Assembly (NCBI GenBank): GCA_020744225.1
Contig: JAGMWG010000005.1
Coordinates: 558,001 to 622,000 of the forward strand
Direction of reading: 5' to 3'
Origin: Paraphoma chrysanthemicola
Lineage: Eukaryota; Ascomycota; Dothideomycetes; Pleosporales; Phaeosphaeriaceae
DNA: 64,000 nucleotides
Below the pieces are notes generated by a model that made no database searches, was not told where the DNA came from, and worked only from the letters and a program-made list of their open reading frames with translations. Of this stretch, positions 44,881 through 57,409 are shown piece by piece. A program made the position numbers and the translations under genes. Positions within the stretch are counted from its first letter, which is position 1; the number at the start of each line of letters is the position of its first letter.

Positions 44881-47423
44881 TCAGGCTGTACGGACGCGGC
44901 GCGCACTAGGTCGTCGTTTTCGTGCATAGAATGCGATTCTCCTCGTGCCCTGCTCTACGCCATCGATGAATGCGTTCATGATGTCTTCGTTGCGATGTCC
45001 GCGCGAGTGTAAAGCAGTAGCGAAGGCAGACGCCAAGGCGCCCTTGGTGCGTGGATCGGTTCCAAGGTCGTGGCCGATATACCACGAATCGACCATACAC
45101 GAGATGAAATCACGCACATGACTGAGCTCGACATGAACGTCATTGAGACCGAACTGCTTGGATATCTTTCCTAGAGCTTGTGCCGTGCTGGTGTCAAGCG
45201 TGACATTGCGTTCACGGAGAGTCGCGGCGATGCACGGAGTGCGTCGACCAGCGACGAATTCTTGGAGCTGAAGCAGGTTGCCTATTGTGGAGCACGATTC
45301 CGAGAGGTCTATCAGGTCGGCTAAGCTGAAGCTTTGCACTATAGCTGAGGCTGGTATTTCCCCCCAGACTAGACGTTCTTTCTGGCCATTAGTGAGATCA
45401 GCAAGGAGGATGTGATGATGTACATGCCTGCGTGACCTTTGTATCGGGCCCACCACGCTTGGCCCTCGGCTCTGAGACTCCTGAACACCTCCGCCTGGAT
45501 GGGTGTGAGTAATCTTCTAGGAGATCTGAGAGTAGCAGAGTACGCACCGCTTTCAATGTCTTATTCGGAACAGTCAATGTTGGATGTGAAAGATTGACGA
45601 GCGCAATCCGTGGCCGATCCATAGACGAAGCCTTGAAGAGGAATCAGACCAATTCAAGCTGTGTTTAGGGAAGCAGACTTGCCTTACTCAGAGCTTGAAG
45701 CAAGCTAACAGAGACACTGACCCCTAAGAAGAAGATGGAGGATTAGCTCACCTTCTCTAGTATTCTGGTTGATGACTTACAGGCTGAAACACCACCTGCG
45801 CTCATGCTGAGATGCCAATTTGTTAGGAGTTTGATTGCCTGTGCACCTTGACCCTCGAGGCTGAATGGCGGCGGCAACTCGCCCTTCCAGACTGACGCAA
45901 AAGCTTCACTGACGAAACCATCCTGCTCAGTGAACTTCGTCCGGGAAGAAGTATTAGACCACACTCTGAAGCCCAGTGTTGGTTCAGAATACTCAAGGGA
46001 CGATGCTGTGGCGATCGGCTCAAGATCCTTGCTAGGTCTGACTGCTACTGCGGACAAGTCGTCGACATCACATAATAGCTCAGCTGTCTCGTCCGATGTT
46101 CCGATCGTCATGCCACCCGTAGTGGGTAGAGGTGACCGTACTGCGTCAACGCGCGGGGATTGCACTGCCAGAGTGTTTCTCTCGCGAGATGCTTTGTGCA
46201 CAAGCTGACGGTACAGCCTCCTTGTTGAAGCGGACTTGGCTCTCCGCGCTTGTCCTGATGGTGACGCCGCTTCTTTCTCCAGTAGCTGTAGGTCGATGTC
46301 GAGGTGCTTAGCAATTATCTCTATATTACGCCTAGTCTCATGATAGACGTTGTCGGGATCATCGAATGGCACGGAAAAGACCGCTTTGTAGACTGGGAAG
46401 GCGTTCTCACCATGAAGCCGCATGTCTGTGAATTGGTTCCCAGCGTCAGCCACCATGTCTTGGATCATGCTGTCATTACGGCTCCAGGGGACTTACAATT
46501 CTCGAATTGGTCCCGCACTTTCGCCACCTTCAGGTCTTGCCCGAATCGTGCGTTGTAAATCTGCGCAAAGGCGACAGGAAATCTTAAGAACCACCTGTTG
46601 ATAACACACAGAAATCTAAAAAAGCCCACAATTAGCATGCTCGTTTCAATTGAGATCACCATGTTAGACTTACTCCCGTTCTTCACTCGTCCAGCGATGC
46701 GAGGGAGAGTACTCCGGCAGAATTGCCATCGTCTTTGACGTGCGACTCGATCGATTGCTTTTGATTGCGGGTATCTCTCCAAAGTCCAGGATGCGTCGTA
46801 CGGAGCGCTGGACTTTCAGATTTCCAGTATTTCGAAAGTAGTGACTGGTCACTCCCGTCTGCTTTCGCGGTCTGCCTCGTTTTCGCTGTGGGCAAGGCGT
46901 TGGTTCTGTCTCCACAAAGTCTATAGCCTCAGAATATTCTGTATCAGGTGTGGGAGTAGGATCGCTCAACTGCTGTGTATCTAAAGTACTCGAGCGGTTG
47001 GCCGCGCGTGTGGATAGTTCAGGTGTAGTGTATGCCCGTAGTTGGTCCAAAAGAGTGCTGTTGGAGGACTGTTGAAGTGTCCATGCTGCTGGCGGCGAAG
47101 ATGCACCGGGCTTCTTCACCCCAATGGAAGGCGCTCTTAGATCTGGGGAAGGAAAGAGCTCATCGTAAACTGCATGCTTGATCCGCAAGTTATCTTCTAG
47201 CGACGGCAGCATCGAGTCTGCTATGGCATCGCTGTTGCCGCCTTGCTGGAAATCTAGGAAACAATCAGCACTTGCTTCGGCGATCATAACCATGAGGACA
47301 AGTACCTTCATCCAGGCTTACGCTCAGTCTGGAGAACGACTGCTGTGTAGTATCGATCTCCGCATGTGATGCTGGCACCCAGAACTTGACGCCCGGAGCA
47401 GCATCTTGCCAATTCGCCATCAT
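44881..47423 (-). CDS. DUF7587 protein with AT-hook
   Basis: Eight exons on the minus strand, 47423..47306, 47253..46674, 46615..46497, 46425..45781, 45723..45683, 45631..45548, 45494..45437 and 45377..44881, give 713 residues. One intron (45682..45632) starts with GC (GCAAGT...TTCAAG); the others are GT-AG. An AT-hook (RKRGRPRKQ) lies near residues 163-171. A helical segment follows (EFLCVINRWFLRFPVAFAQIYNARFG), of the kind that precedes DUF7587 in many fungal proteins. The DUF7587 region runs from TLGFRVWSNTSSRTKFTEQD through SVSVSLLQALSKASSM to RLVWGEIPASAIVQSFSLAD. The function of this domain is unknown; the AT-hook suggests DNA binding in the nucleus. Exons 5-7 are short (41, 84 and 58 nt), so borders there are less certain. 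The start uses the first of two adjacent ATGs. Confidence 0.78.
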
Positions 47424-50308
47424 GTACAAGCCTCACAACCCTTCATGCAACAGTAGTCCTGGAATGGACCCAATGATCAACTGCAAGATACCGCGCAGCA
47501 AGGATTTGGTGTCGCGTTGCGTGTCGAAATCAAGCGAGGCCAGCGCGTGAAAGTTTCTTCAGCACGCGTCGAACCCAACAACGCGCCTGAGACGCGTTGC
47601 ACGGCCTTTGATTGCATGGCTGCAGACGAGTGAGCGTACGAATGGCGTCCAGGTGAAAGTAAGCCTGGAGTAAAGAGCGCTTCGAAACTGAGGCCGAAGG
47701 AGGGCGTGGTCGGTCGAGATCATCAAGTGGATTACCAAACATTGTTACCCCGAAGCCCTTCACACCTCGGGGGGAGAGAGGCGAGATGTTTTGTGCAGTA
47801 ACCCCAATTGATAGCAGCGGACTAGGTCGGTGAGTGGTGGTGAATGGAGTTGCGCAACTGTTATGGACCATGTAGTCGTTCATGTGATAATTCTTATCCA
47901 CGTACTTATTGAGTGCACCCTTACTGCAATGAGTTGTGGAAGCTTTGAAAGCAAGGATAGAGTGGAGATGCAAAGAAAAGTGAGAGTCTGTGAAATAGTA
48001 AAGTGGTGCTAACCATGACGCCCAGTAAGATCCTGGCGTCGGGCTGTCGGGCTTGAATCAAACGGCAGCAGATATGCCGGAGCAGCAGTATTGGTCGCGC
48101 GGGAAAGACCGGAAGAACACATGCGTGCAAGCAATGAAATGCTGGAGAGAAAGAATCTTGGAGTTGATACGTTGTCCATGCTCTACGCCGCAAACGCAGT
48201 GCTACGTATGTGAGCGACGATCACATACTCGAATACAAGCTCTATTCTAAATAGCAAGGTATGCTGCACATGAAACTTCCTGAAGTGAATATATTTAGTT
48301 TCGCATAATGTAAGAGCAGCTATACATCTCCATAATATCCCATGCATTTTCCCCTGGGTAGAGAGCATATGAGTCGTAATGAGCGCATTCGCGTCAAGAT
48401 GTTACATGCCAAAGCGTGATATCAGTTTTTATGATGCCAGTCTTCTCGAATATAGTCATACTTTTCTGGTGCATTTGTTGACTTTAGCCTCGACCAGAGC
48501 ACGACTCGCATGGTCTGTCGGTCGAGTTAGCCTCGAGTTCGGCACCAGATCAATTGAGTATGTTGGCGCAGGAGCCAATAATGTATTCCTTCACAACGGG
48601 TGTAAAGCTCTTCTTCGAGCTTACAACAAACCTGGCCAGCATATTCATTCCTCGAACACTAGGAGCAAGTGTCCTGTTTCGATCAATTTGATGGCAACAA
48701 AACACATCAACTGTATATCATCATCGAGATCGAGCGATGGGATATAAGCGCCATAGCATATAGCTAGCCATTTGTGCTGTTGCTGACGCAGTTGAGCGCT
48801 GGACCTAGAACTTACGGCCTTGCGTATACTTCCATGACAATAAAGCAGAGTACTTCCTGCTATGCAACACAAGCAACTGCTTATAGGTGTGGCTCCATCT
48901 CGACATATTCGACATTCGAGTCCGAGACTTTGATTACTGGAAGGCCAAAGAGTCCGTTGATGCATATTCGGACCGCCCACAGTCCAAGGATGGAAGAATA
49001 GAGGGTGATGGAGATTTTTGGAGGTTGTATAATGCACAGGATGGCGGTACTCCACTTTGTGCAGAACAGGTCCTTGTTTTGGGTGGCATTGTGGCAGCTT
49101 TACCCTTAGCAAGCACAACGCGCATGCAAAAATAAACCTATAATCTTAAGAGCTTGTCTCCTTGACAATATTAAGACGTTAGTGCGCTCAGCGAAAGCTG
49201 CTGCTGACATCTGCATTGTAAGCGCAACAGAACGATGGTGAGCCTTGTCGTAGTGCAGGCGTGATATAGCAAAAAGATAAAAAAGGCAAAAAGGTGGTTG
49301 CCCAGGATTGACCTAGGACTTATTTGAAAAATTGGTGTAGCAGCACGCTACGAGTTTTAAGGAAAAACAGGACGTACCTAAACCATATCCCCCGAACCTC
49401 CTAGTTTAGGGTCATTTCGGACCAGTTTGATAACAGGAAGAAGTTTTAATCGGTATATATACCGCAAAGATGGGTTGTGCTGCAGCTGTAGGCGGCGGCG
49501 GTGCGCGTGCGGGTGACCAATTGGCTAGTCCCAAGGACTGTGCGGACCCACTCCCTCGACGTGCTGCTGTTTGCTGCCCGCTGCCGCAGCGACAGCGGCA
49601 CCAGCGGCAGCGGCAGGAATCGTGTGGCCCTGGCGCCTGCGAGGCTCTCTCAAGCCCTCTCATTCTCCTGCCGCAACAGTCTAGAATACTCTCAAGCCCG
49701 AGTCCATCAACATCGACCATGTTCCTCAAAGGGTCCAGGTTGGATGACTTAGGACGGATTGCAATGCCACTCGCATGAGCTTCTTGAAGTGATACAGTCC
49801 AGGAGCATACTATCATGCGCGCCCCAATGAAATGGCTGTACACAATCACCCTTGATATGTTTGTGACCTCCGCGGGGACATGGTGGCGGCGGCTCTTGTA
49901 TACAATATCACCACACATTTGTATGGGACTTGCAACATCTCGTGAGACTTAGACCCTTAAACGATTCTTCGGATTCATGCCACAAGCCGAGTCGAATCTT
50001 GCCTTCTGATGTTGCTGCCCCATCGGAAGCGTCCTGATCTCCATGATGTGGGCCACGGTGTTGGCCGCTGGCTGGACTTTGCCTCTCCCCGCCTATCCCG
50101 CTCTCCACCTCTTCACCAACAACACCATTACCACAACACATCATCGTCTCGGTAGTCATGCTCATGTTTCTTCCAGTCGATTCAATCTCTGTGTCACACC
50201 TTTCGCTTTCCGCCGATCTCAACAACAGCATTGTCATCAGAACGACAGCGAGTCACCAGTCTCTGCGGCAGCAGCGCGCGACAAATCTACAGCCCAATCG
50301 CCATACGC

Positions 50309-50331
50309 GACGAAGACGAAGACGAAGACGG
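50309..50331. repeat. Short GACGAA tandem repeat
   Basis: Three and a half copies of a 6-nt unit lie in the gene-poor region. They are open in one plus-strand frame as Thr-Lys repeats, but without other sign of coding. Confidence 0.7.
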
Positions 50332-53300
50332 ACATAAGCTTCCATAATGTCCCTAGCCCGCGCGATCATGACAGAATTCGGGTCGATCTAACGGAAGGAG
50401 CACGCATCCGCGGCGGCGTCATAGAGTTTCGAACGAGGCAACAACAAGTCCCATGGCCCGATAGACATAGGGTAGCTGACGAACATCGCGTTTCCTCACA
50501 ATTTTCTGGGCCGCTTTGATCCCTGGCCACCGCCATAGCGCCTCGCGCAAGCATCCCAGCATGGCGACAAGCGGCAACAGTTGATTTAGAGATATCGCAA
50601 ACATTCCGACGACTGGCATACAACCCTCAACCGCGGCGCGGGTAAGCGGACATACACAGTGCTCATGAAGTTGGACCTGATGAAGTCTTCTCGGACCTGG
50701 GCGGGTACTCCTAAAGCCAGCGCCCCGAGTCACATCCCGCGGAGGACATCGAGGACAAGGAAAGACAGGCCTACGCTCCGATGGCAGCAGCCAGGCTCGC
50801 AACAAGCACATCATGGGTAGTCGCAAACTAGAACGGAAAGAGCACCGGTTGCTACTCATCTACGTTCTGCTCGCGCTACCGTTGCGATGATACGGTCCGA
50901 GCATGTAACGGACTGGGAGAAGACCTCGAGGCTCATCTCGGACGAAGACAAAGCTAAGGGGAAGAATTGAGCTGGCAGATATAGAGCGAAGGCGGGGAGG
51001 TACAACAGAATGGGGCAGTCGCCATCCAGGATGGACATGCCAGTGCGGCCATCTATCTGGCATGTCCCTCGTCAAATGGCAATCCAAGCCGCAAGCGATA
51101 CTATCACTTTAAGGCTGGAAACTTCCCAGAAAAAGTTCCCCCAAGGAGGCAGACCCGTCGGTCACTGAGCGAATCGAGTCCCCACACGATAGACAGAGAA
51201 ACATTCTCGAGAGCGATACGCGAAACAAACAGGGCCATCGAGGCACTCAGAAAGGTCAAAATTGGTATCCAATTTCGTGTTGTGCGATTTGGGATGTTCG
51301 AAAGACGTAGACCAAGTACTGATGTACAAACTCGTGTGTGCATCAAGAGAGATCGATAGGGGGCCTGATCAAACATATCCGCAACGGTGTGCAGACACAG
51401 TCCGGCTAACCTTGAGACGGAGGCGGATGTGGTGGTTGGTTGGTCAATTTCGTCCCACTCCCTAGGAAGATTTTGAGGCACTTGAGATGAGCCACCAATG
51501 GGTAGGCTGCGAGGCAAAGGCACCACGTTCGAGATCATTGGTTGTTGCCGACGAGATGCCTGGCGGTGAAAAAAGCAGGATCTGATGCCCGCATACGTGT
51601 TCGCAGACCATGCTTGCACACGAGTTCGACTCTCGCGCACGGCGATGAGGAAGTCTCTGTTGAAGGCTCAATGATGGAGCAAAGCTCCGCTCATAATGCG
51701 GGCCTACACACACACTCGCTCTATGCTGCTTGACGAGGCATCAACAGCTGGAAGCCCGTTCCCCGTGCAAACACCGAACGTGCATGGCTTATTCAGTTGA
51801 CGAAGTCTGTTTCATCTTGCCAGTGTGCTTGGCTTTCGCTCGAGATAGCATATCGCGATCGTGCATCTGCCATCATCTTCCTTAGCAGCGGATACAAAAG
51901 TGTGATGATTGCACATGACTAGGCGGTGATGCCACATGCACGCACAGAAGCCCAAATGTTCCGCCGCGGTGGCGGTCTGGCTGTGTTTGGGGTACTCGTG
52001 TTGCGACAATCTCCCTTGTCGTGGTGCTCCTGGTCTTCTCACCATTCTTCTTCTGCGACGCGCAGTAAATGCCAAACAGGGTGGGCGAGGATTACCTGCG
52101 TGTTTTACGATGTCCTCGTATGGGCCTGCGTGGCCCTCTCTAAAGTGGCTCGTACATTCGGTATATTCTCGAGGCAGGTGGAACCCGGTGCAGTGCCATT
52201 GAAATAACTCGCGCTCGTCGTGGCCGGCAGAGGAGCTGTCTCAAACACGGCTCTATCCTGCTACCAGAGGCACTTGATGTGGTGTGTACGGGGACGTGCC
52301 GCATGGTAGCAATCGCCCTGAAGACTTTTGCTGTAAGCCTGTCCTGCCGACATGCTCACCACTGCGGCAATGCTCCCCGGTCGTGGTAAAGCTCGATCTT
52401 GGCCGTATTGGTACAGATCCATGCCGTCGGTGGAGGCTGCAGTCGCCGTCATGCAGTCCCGCTCTGGGGCAGAGAGTTGAAAGAACGGTGGCGTTGCGAC
52501 AGCTCGTGCGCTTAGCTATGCGCTGCGCAATATGCGGGCGATGGAGATACTTTCAGGCAGTGTGAGTTGATGCAGCCCGCGCAGCTGCTGATAGCGCATC
52601 GATGCCGTTGTTACGATGTCCAGAGCTGTCCATGTCGGGGGTTGACTCAACAACGTCGCCGCCAGCTTCCTACACTCCCCAGATCACAAGGCCCAAGACT
52701 CCTTAAGAGTCTCCGTGTATCACATCGCAGTATCGCTGCTTTCTAGTGTCGTATCGGTTCATTTGTGCGGCCTCCGTGGGGCTGTCGAAAGGCATGTTGC
52801 ACCTGCGGACAGGTAAAGGTAGCCGCGTCGCGGGTACTCGGCGGGTTGCTTAGCATGTGAGAGGACGACAAGCCCCAGAGTTCTCCGCTCTCAGTAAGCT
52901 GCATCTGGCCAAACCATCGTGGTTATCGTGGTGGTGTGGTTGGTTGTGGTGTATTGGCGCTGTCGATGTCGGCGGGGAAGGAGCGCTAGCTGCGAGCAAA
53001 GAAGGCCGCCGACTCGCATCCACGCAGGCGCTTCAGCATCCTGAAGAAGTCAGGGCTGCGAGGCTGCGCATAAGCATCAGTGTACGGTCTTGAGCGTTCC
53101 ATATGCTCTGAAGGAGCACAGCTAGCGGGCAAAAGCGAGCGCAGCCAACAAGAACGAAGGCTCGCTGCAAGGTCTGGACCATAGCAGCTTGAAGTTATCA
53201 GGCGGGTCAGAGCAAGAAGACGGCGCCCACCGAGGAACCACGGTGGCTGCCCGCAGCTCCAAGCGGCGTTTGCGAATTTACCACAAGCAGTCGCCTAAGG

Positions 53301-53524
53301 GGCGATTACTTGGGTACTATGATATCTCAGCAACCTATAAGGAGGCCTGAGCATCGTATATCGCAGGTCTGGGGTACAGGGAGTCGACATAGAATGTAGT
53401 ACACTGTCGTCCTTGTTGCGTGGAGGCTACGATTCGTGTATGCCGACGCCATCGTCCTGAGCTCTTGCTGCTGCGTATTGCAAAGTAAAAGAAAGTCCAA
53501 CATCTCCAGGCAGAAGTGTAAACG

Positions 53525-53552
53525 CTATGCGTCTGCTATGCGTCTGCTATGC
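53525..53552. repeat. 11-nt tandem repeat, 2.5 copies
   Basis: The unit CTATGCGTCTG occurs twice in a row, followed by CTATGC. It is a small minisatellite-like array in the gene-poor region. Confidence 0.75.
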
Positions 53553-54268
53553 TCCAGGTCCACTGAGTCGCTCCATGTCGATTGTTGCTTGTCGACGCAC
53601 GCCCATCCAAGCCAATCAGCGCTGTGTACCTTGACCAACCAGACAGGAGCTTCCCCGTGAGGAAAACGTCATTTTTGGGACAGATATGATAGAGCCGGAG
53701 GTAGGAAAGGACAAAGACGGGCAATTTAAGGTGTTGCTGCGCTGATGCAGGTGGCTTCGTGGTCGCTACCAAGCCTCCGAGAGCTTGGACGCACGCTTCG
53801 GCATCTTCCACGAAGCTAAATGCGACCGTATCCCAACTTCACAAACAGCATCAGGATGCCTCCACCGAGTAAACACATTCTACTGCTTTATTCGCACACT
53901 GAACTATCTATAGATGGTACAAAGACCATGTAGCGCATTTTCGCCTACTATTTCCCCGCTCTGAACGAGATCAAGACGGACGAGTCAAAATGCAAGCCAT
54001 CTTCGTCCTCCAAACCACACCTTCTGTGGCCTGCAGCCATGATCGCCCAGCCATCCGGACTCCGATACTGGAGCTAGTCATCTCTCGGCCGTTATGTGCG
54101 TCCATTGGTGACGACGGTAGGGTATTGAGGACCACCAGGCCTGCCCATGACAGCTCTCTCGCTCACCCGAAGCGCGACGAACTTAGTCGAGCAACCACGT
54201 TATTCTGATTGAAGAATGCGCACGCCTGCGCGCCGATAGCGTTTTTCCAATGGCCGAAGTGGTACATC

Positions 54269-55430
54269 TTAAGATTTGTTACCCCTGCGATGGGAGGAAA
54301 CGGACCAAAAGCGTTTTTCGCCGTAAAACACCTGTAGCACCAGGCCACGAAACTTCTTGTTGACCTCCGCAAGAGCAAATATGTTTTTGATCGGCCCTGC
54401 TTCAGTTTCACTTCGGGCGAGAGGAGGCGCTCCTTCTGGGTCATCCTCTGGTCCCCAGACAAGGAAGTTGTACTTGAATGGAGGAGCTGAACCTTGCCCG
54501 GATCGACGAAGGATGACTTGAATGTCTGTTTCAAGCTTGAACAGCGAGTTGACTATCTTTAGCTTCAACTCATCCGGCAAATCAACCATACGCAAAGCGT
54601 ATTCTTCGACTTCCTTCCGCTCCTTCTTGGCGGGCTTGATGTCATAGTATCCCACGCGTCCAAGGGTGTACAACCTCTTACTCAAAATGGAGTTTTCTCG
54701 ACCTAGGGCAAGGTGGTATATCGGACAGCCATTCTCGTTATGTCCTACGACCGGGAAGTCGTCGTCGAAGCTGCGGTCTTCCTCCTGCACAATGATTTCG
54801 ATCTCGTCGGAGACTTTCTGGCGAACTTTACGTCCCTCGCCCGGTTGAAGAGCTTGTTGATTCCTCTGACCAATTGTTCTTGTGAGAGGCGGCGTGTGCG
54901 GGACCGTAAAAGTGCTATGGCCATCATCTCCTTCGTCTCAAGTCCCAACCGAGAGCCGGTCTTAATCCGCCTGTTGAGATTCGTGCCCGTCGTCAATAGT
55001 TCCCGGAGAAACCGCTGGATTTGGAGCTTTGGGAAGTTCCTCTTATATTTCAGACAGGGGAATAGTCTAGTCCATGACTTGATGCGCTTGCGGCCTTCTC
55101 GCGTGTGCGCCCACACAGTAAAGTACTCCTCACTCCTGCGACCGCGGTGGCCGATATCTGGTTCTGGGATGATCTTCAGAGGCGCTATTCACGTCAGCAA
55201 CTGTGTCTTGCCGCATCTGCCAAATTCTACGTACCCGCCAGCCATCGCAAGGCAACCTGGACTACACGATCGTTGACCTTGGCGTCCCCGTCTTTCTCCG
55301 CCTGCTTCCAAGTGTTCGCGGCCTTCCAAATCTTCAGAATTTCTCCAGCATTCGCCTCGACGAATTTTGGTAGCTTGATCACCTTGACGCGCTTGCGGCC
55401 GGCGCGAGGCACCCTGATCGGGGCGGGCAT
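54269..55430 (-). CDS. Hypothetical protein, F-box-like segment near C-terminus
   Basis: Three proposed exons on the minus strand, 55430..55235, 55184..54871 and 54817..54269, give 352 residues. Intron 1 (GTACGT...AATAG) joins G to CG. Intron 2 (GTCAGA...CGCCAG, 53 nt) is needed to bridge two frames and could instead be a frameshift. The N-terminal part is basic (RVPRAGRKRVKVIKLPKFVE) and helical (EILKIWKAANTWKQAEKDGD). The middle is Arg/Lys-rich. The C-terminal part contains RMVDLPDELKLKIVNSLFKL, which resembles the start of an F-box-like or 2EXR module, and then NKKFRGLVLQVFYGEKRFW. An additional intron near the end is possible. No homologue is recognised, and the gene stands alone in a gene-poor region. 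It could be an orphan gene or part of a decayed one. Confidence 0.45.
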
Positions 55431-57409
55431 TGCCTAGGCTCGCTCGAGTGCGTTCTGGGAGGCGAAGCTCGTCGGTTTCCTGTCTTGAAGTCTTCAGGAG
55501 TACAGCCTCTCCCCGTCGAAAGGGATCAGTATTATCGTCGTGGATCGTGGGTTGGTGGGGTGAGGGCGCTGCCGACTGAGAGTCCCGCCAAAATCCTCGC
55601 CAACGCACGGGCTCCGAATAGCTACGGAAAGGCGATGCCTCGCGATATGCACGATTCTGGACACTGCCAAAGGGTCCTGCACAGTAAAAGAGCATGTCTT
55701 GAGGCGATGTCTACGTCAGTGCACGCTTTTGCCGGACATATAAGTTTGTTAAGTCATGGCGTGGCTACACGGCCTGGGAGCTCAAGATGTATACAAGGTG
55801 CAGGCTTACGCAAGGGCACTTCTGAAACCTCTCGAGAGCTTGAAAAAGACGGCCGATGTCAATGAAGTTCTCGAGAGGTCCTCACGTCGATGTCAATTGG
55901 TTAGCTGGGATCGACAACTCGAGCCCTGGCTATGCTGCCTCGAGTGTTGTCATGAAAGATCTCACCACCTCGCTACACCAGGAGAGTCGAATGCAATTCA
56001 AGCCGGTCTGGCAAGTATGGTGCTCTCACCTGGATCTACTAGGCGCCTTTGATGTACCTCTCATCGCTGCGGACTTGGGCTACGTGCCTGGCTCTCGATT
56101 ATACAATGAAGGCGCCTTGGACGATGCAACAGATCCCGCGGGCATGGAGCGTTGATTCGTGCGGCCCGCCCTGCACACAACCGTTTGAACTTCCACAGTG
56201 CGCGCTAAAACCAACAACATGGACTACATAAACAGCTCCCGTTTCGAAACCTTCGCCTTCGGGCAACCGGTCAATTTATAACGATACAGAGAAGATTAGC
56301 AAGGCCCCTGCACTAAGGATGACTTGTTCAATCAAATTGAAGCTACCATTTTTTTTGCCGGGTTGTTTTGGTGGTGGTAGAGCGTTGTGGCGGGGCCTGG
56401 GTTCGAGTCACACTGGCAACTTGCCTTGTGCTTCCAGTTGCTTCTTTGTCGCCCACGCAGCCAGGACATACACTTCGACCAGGTCATACGCTTGTTTGAA
56501 AGCGCTGATGAGGCATTATGCATACTCATCGGACATGGTCGCGTGCTACCTGTAGTGCGTTACGAACAGCGTTTATGGTTTTCTTCAAGCTCTCGGGACG
56601 CCTACATACTGCTGATGGGTTTACGAAGCTTTTTAGGCCGCCATGAGAGTCGTCCCGGAGCATGTATGATATGTGAGCTTTGAGGTAGGCCGCGACTCGA
56701 CGCTCCACGCAATACGAAGGCCCTTACAAAACTCGGCTGAAGATAATGCACAGGAGGGAAGAGCTACAATAATATACAACCTAAGGTAACCAGCGTACGG
56801 CCCCGAAACTGTACCACAACTTCAAACTTCAATGAGATATCTTTAAAAGTCTTCACACACGTTTCTAGCTTCATCGCACATACTTTAAAGCATTACCAAC
56901 CTCCTGATTACTCTATTCTAGAGGTGACAAGGGTTCTATTTACAGCTCTGTATACACACAATGCGGCCAATCGACCGAGTTGATATGATGACACCAGGTC
57001 CTGACAGACATGAAAAGATAAGGTATCAGCCAGGAAGCGTGATTAGACTATACACGCAAGCGGCTGTTTCGTGAACATAGTGCTTCGGGTATTGAACCCC
57101 ATTCAGTGCCTATATGTAGTTCTTCTTCTGAATACATGGCACCATATCGTTATCGAACAGCTGCCCTCCACCAAACCCATGTCTTATTTGCGGCTAATCC
57201 ACGGACAGCTAAAGCTTCCGCCACTGCCGCGTACACCATTTGCACCCCGCAATGCGTCATATTTCCGGGTGCTGTGTACTCGGAACTACTTCAACGTAAT
57301 ACGACAAGCTTCAAAACAGCAAATAATAAACACGACTCCACATCTGGATTCCACAAACACAACCTTAAAGCCGTCATTAGCCTCTAAGAATACTCGAGGC
57401 ATCTCAAAC
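55431..57409. other. Intergenic, tRNA-like patch and open leader
   Basis: No gene is supported in these 2 kb. A patch at 56355..56419 has tRNA-like A-box and B-box strings (TGGTAGAGCG and GGTTCGAGTC) and potentially pairing ends, but no room for an anticodon arm. From 57071 to 57409 the frame of the next gene remains open, with an in-frame ATG at 57179. Confidence 0.5.

Larger units (their letters stand above)
47424..54268. other. Gene-poor region of 6.8 kb
   Basis: I cannot support any gene here. Open frames reach only 178 codons (51104..51640, minus), with no domain-like sequence, and shorter ones overlap on both strands. Features seen are a 14-bp palindrome CGGTATATATACCG at 49451..49464, a (GACGAA) repeat near 50309, an 11-nt tandem repeat near 53525, and a tRNA 3'-end-like string near 49280 on the minus strand. 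No transposase or reverse-transcriptase motif or paired terminal repeats were recognised, but diverged elements could escape reading by eye. Confidence 0.5.

Noticed and set aside
49275..49310. tRNA 3'-end-like sequence on the minus strand with CTGGGCAACCACC followed by TTTTT
   Set aside because: A T-arm can be drawn, but no matching 5' acceptor strand, D-arm or anticodon arm is found within 90 nt.
49451..49464. 14-bp palindrome CGGTATATATACCG as an operator or origin
   Set aside because: It is a single AT-centred palindrome with no neighbouring gene start or second copy; a chance occurrence is likely.
50043..50519. A 158-codon plus-strand frame
   Set aside because: It has repetitive Thr-Lys and His-rich composition, no domain, and lies in the gene-poor tract with overlapping frames on the other strand.
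51104..51640. A 178-codon minus-strand frame
   Set aside because: It is the longest in the gene-poor tract, but shows no recognisable domain, and comparable frames overlap it on the other strand.
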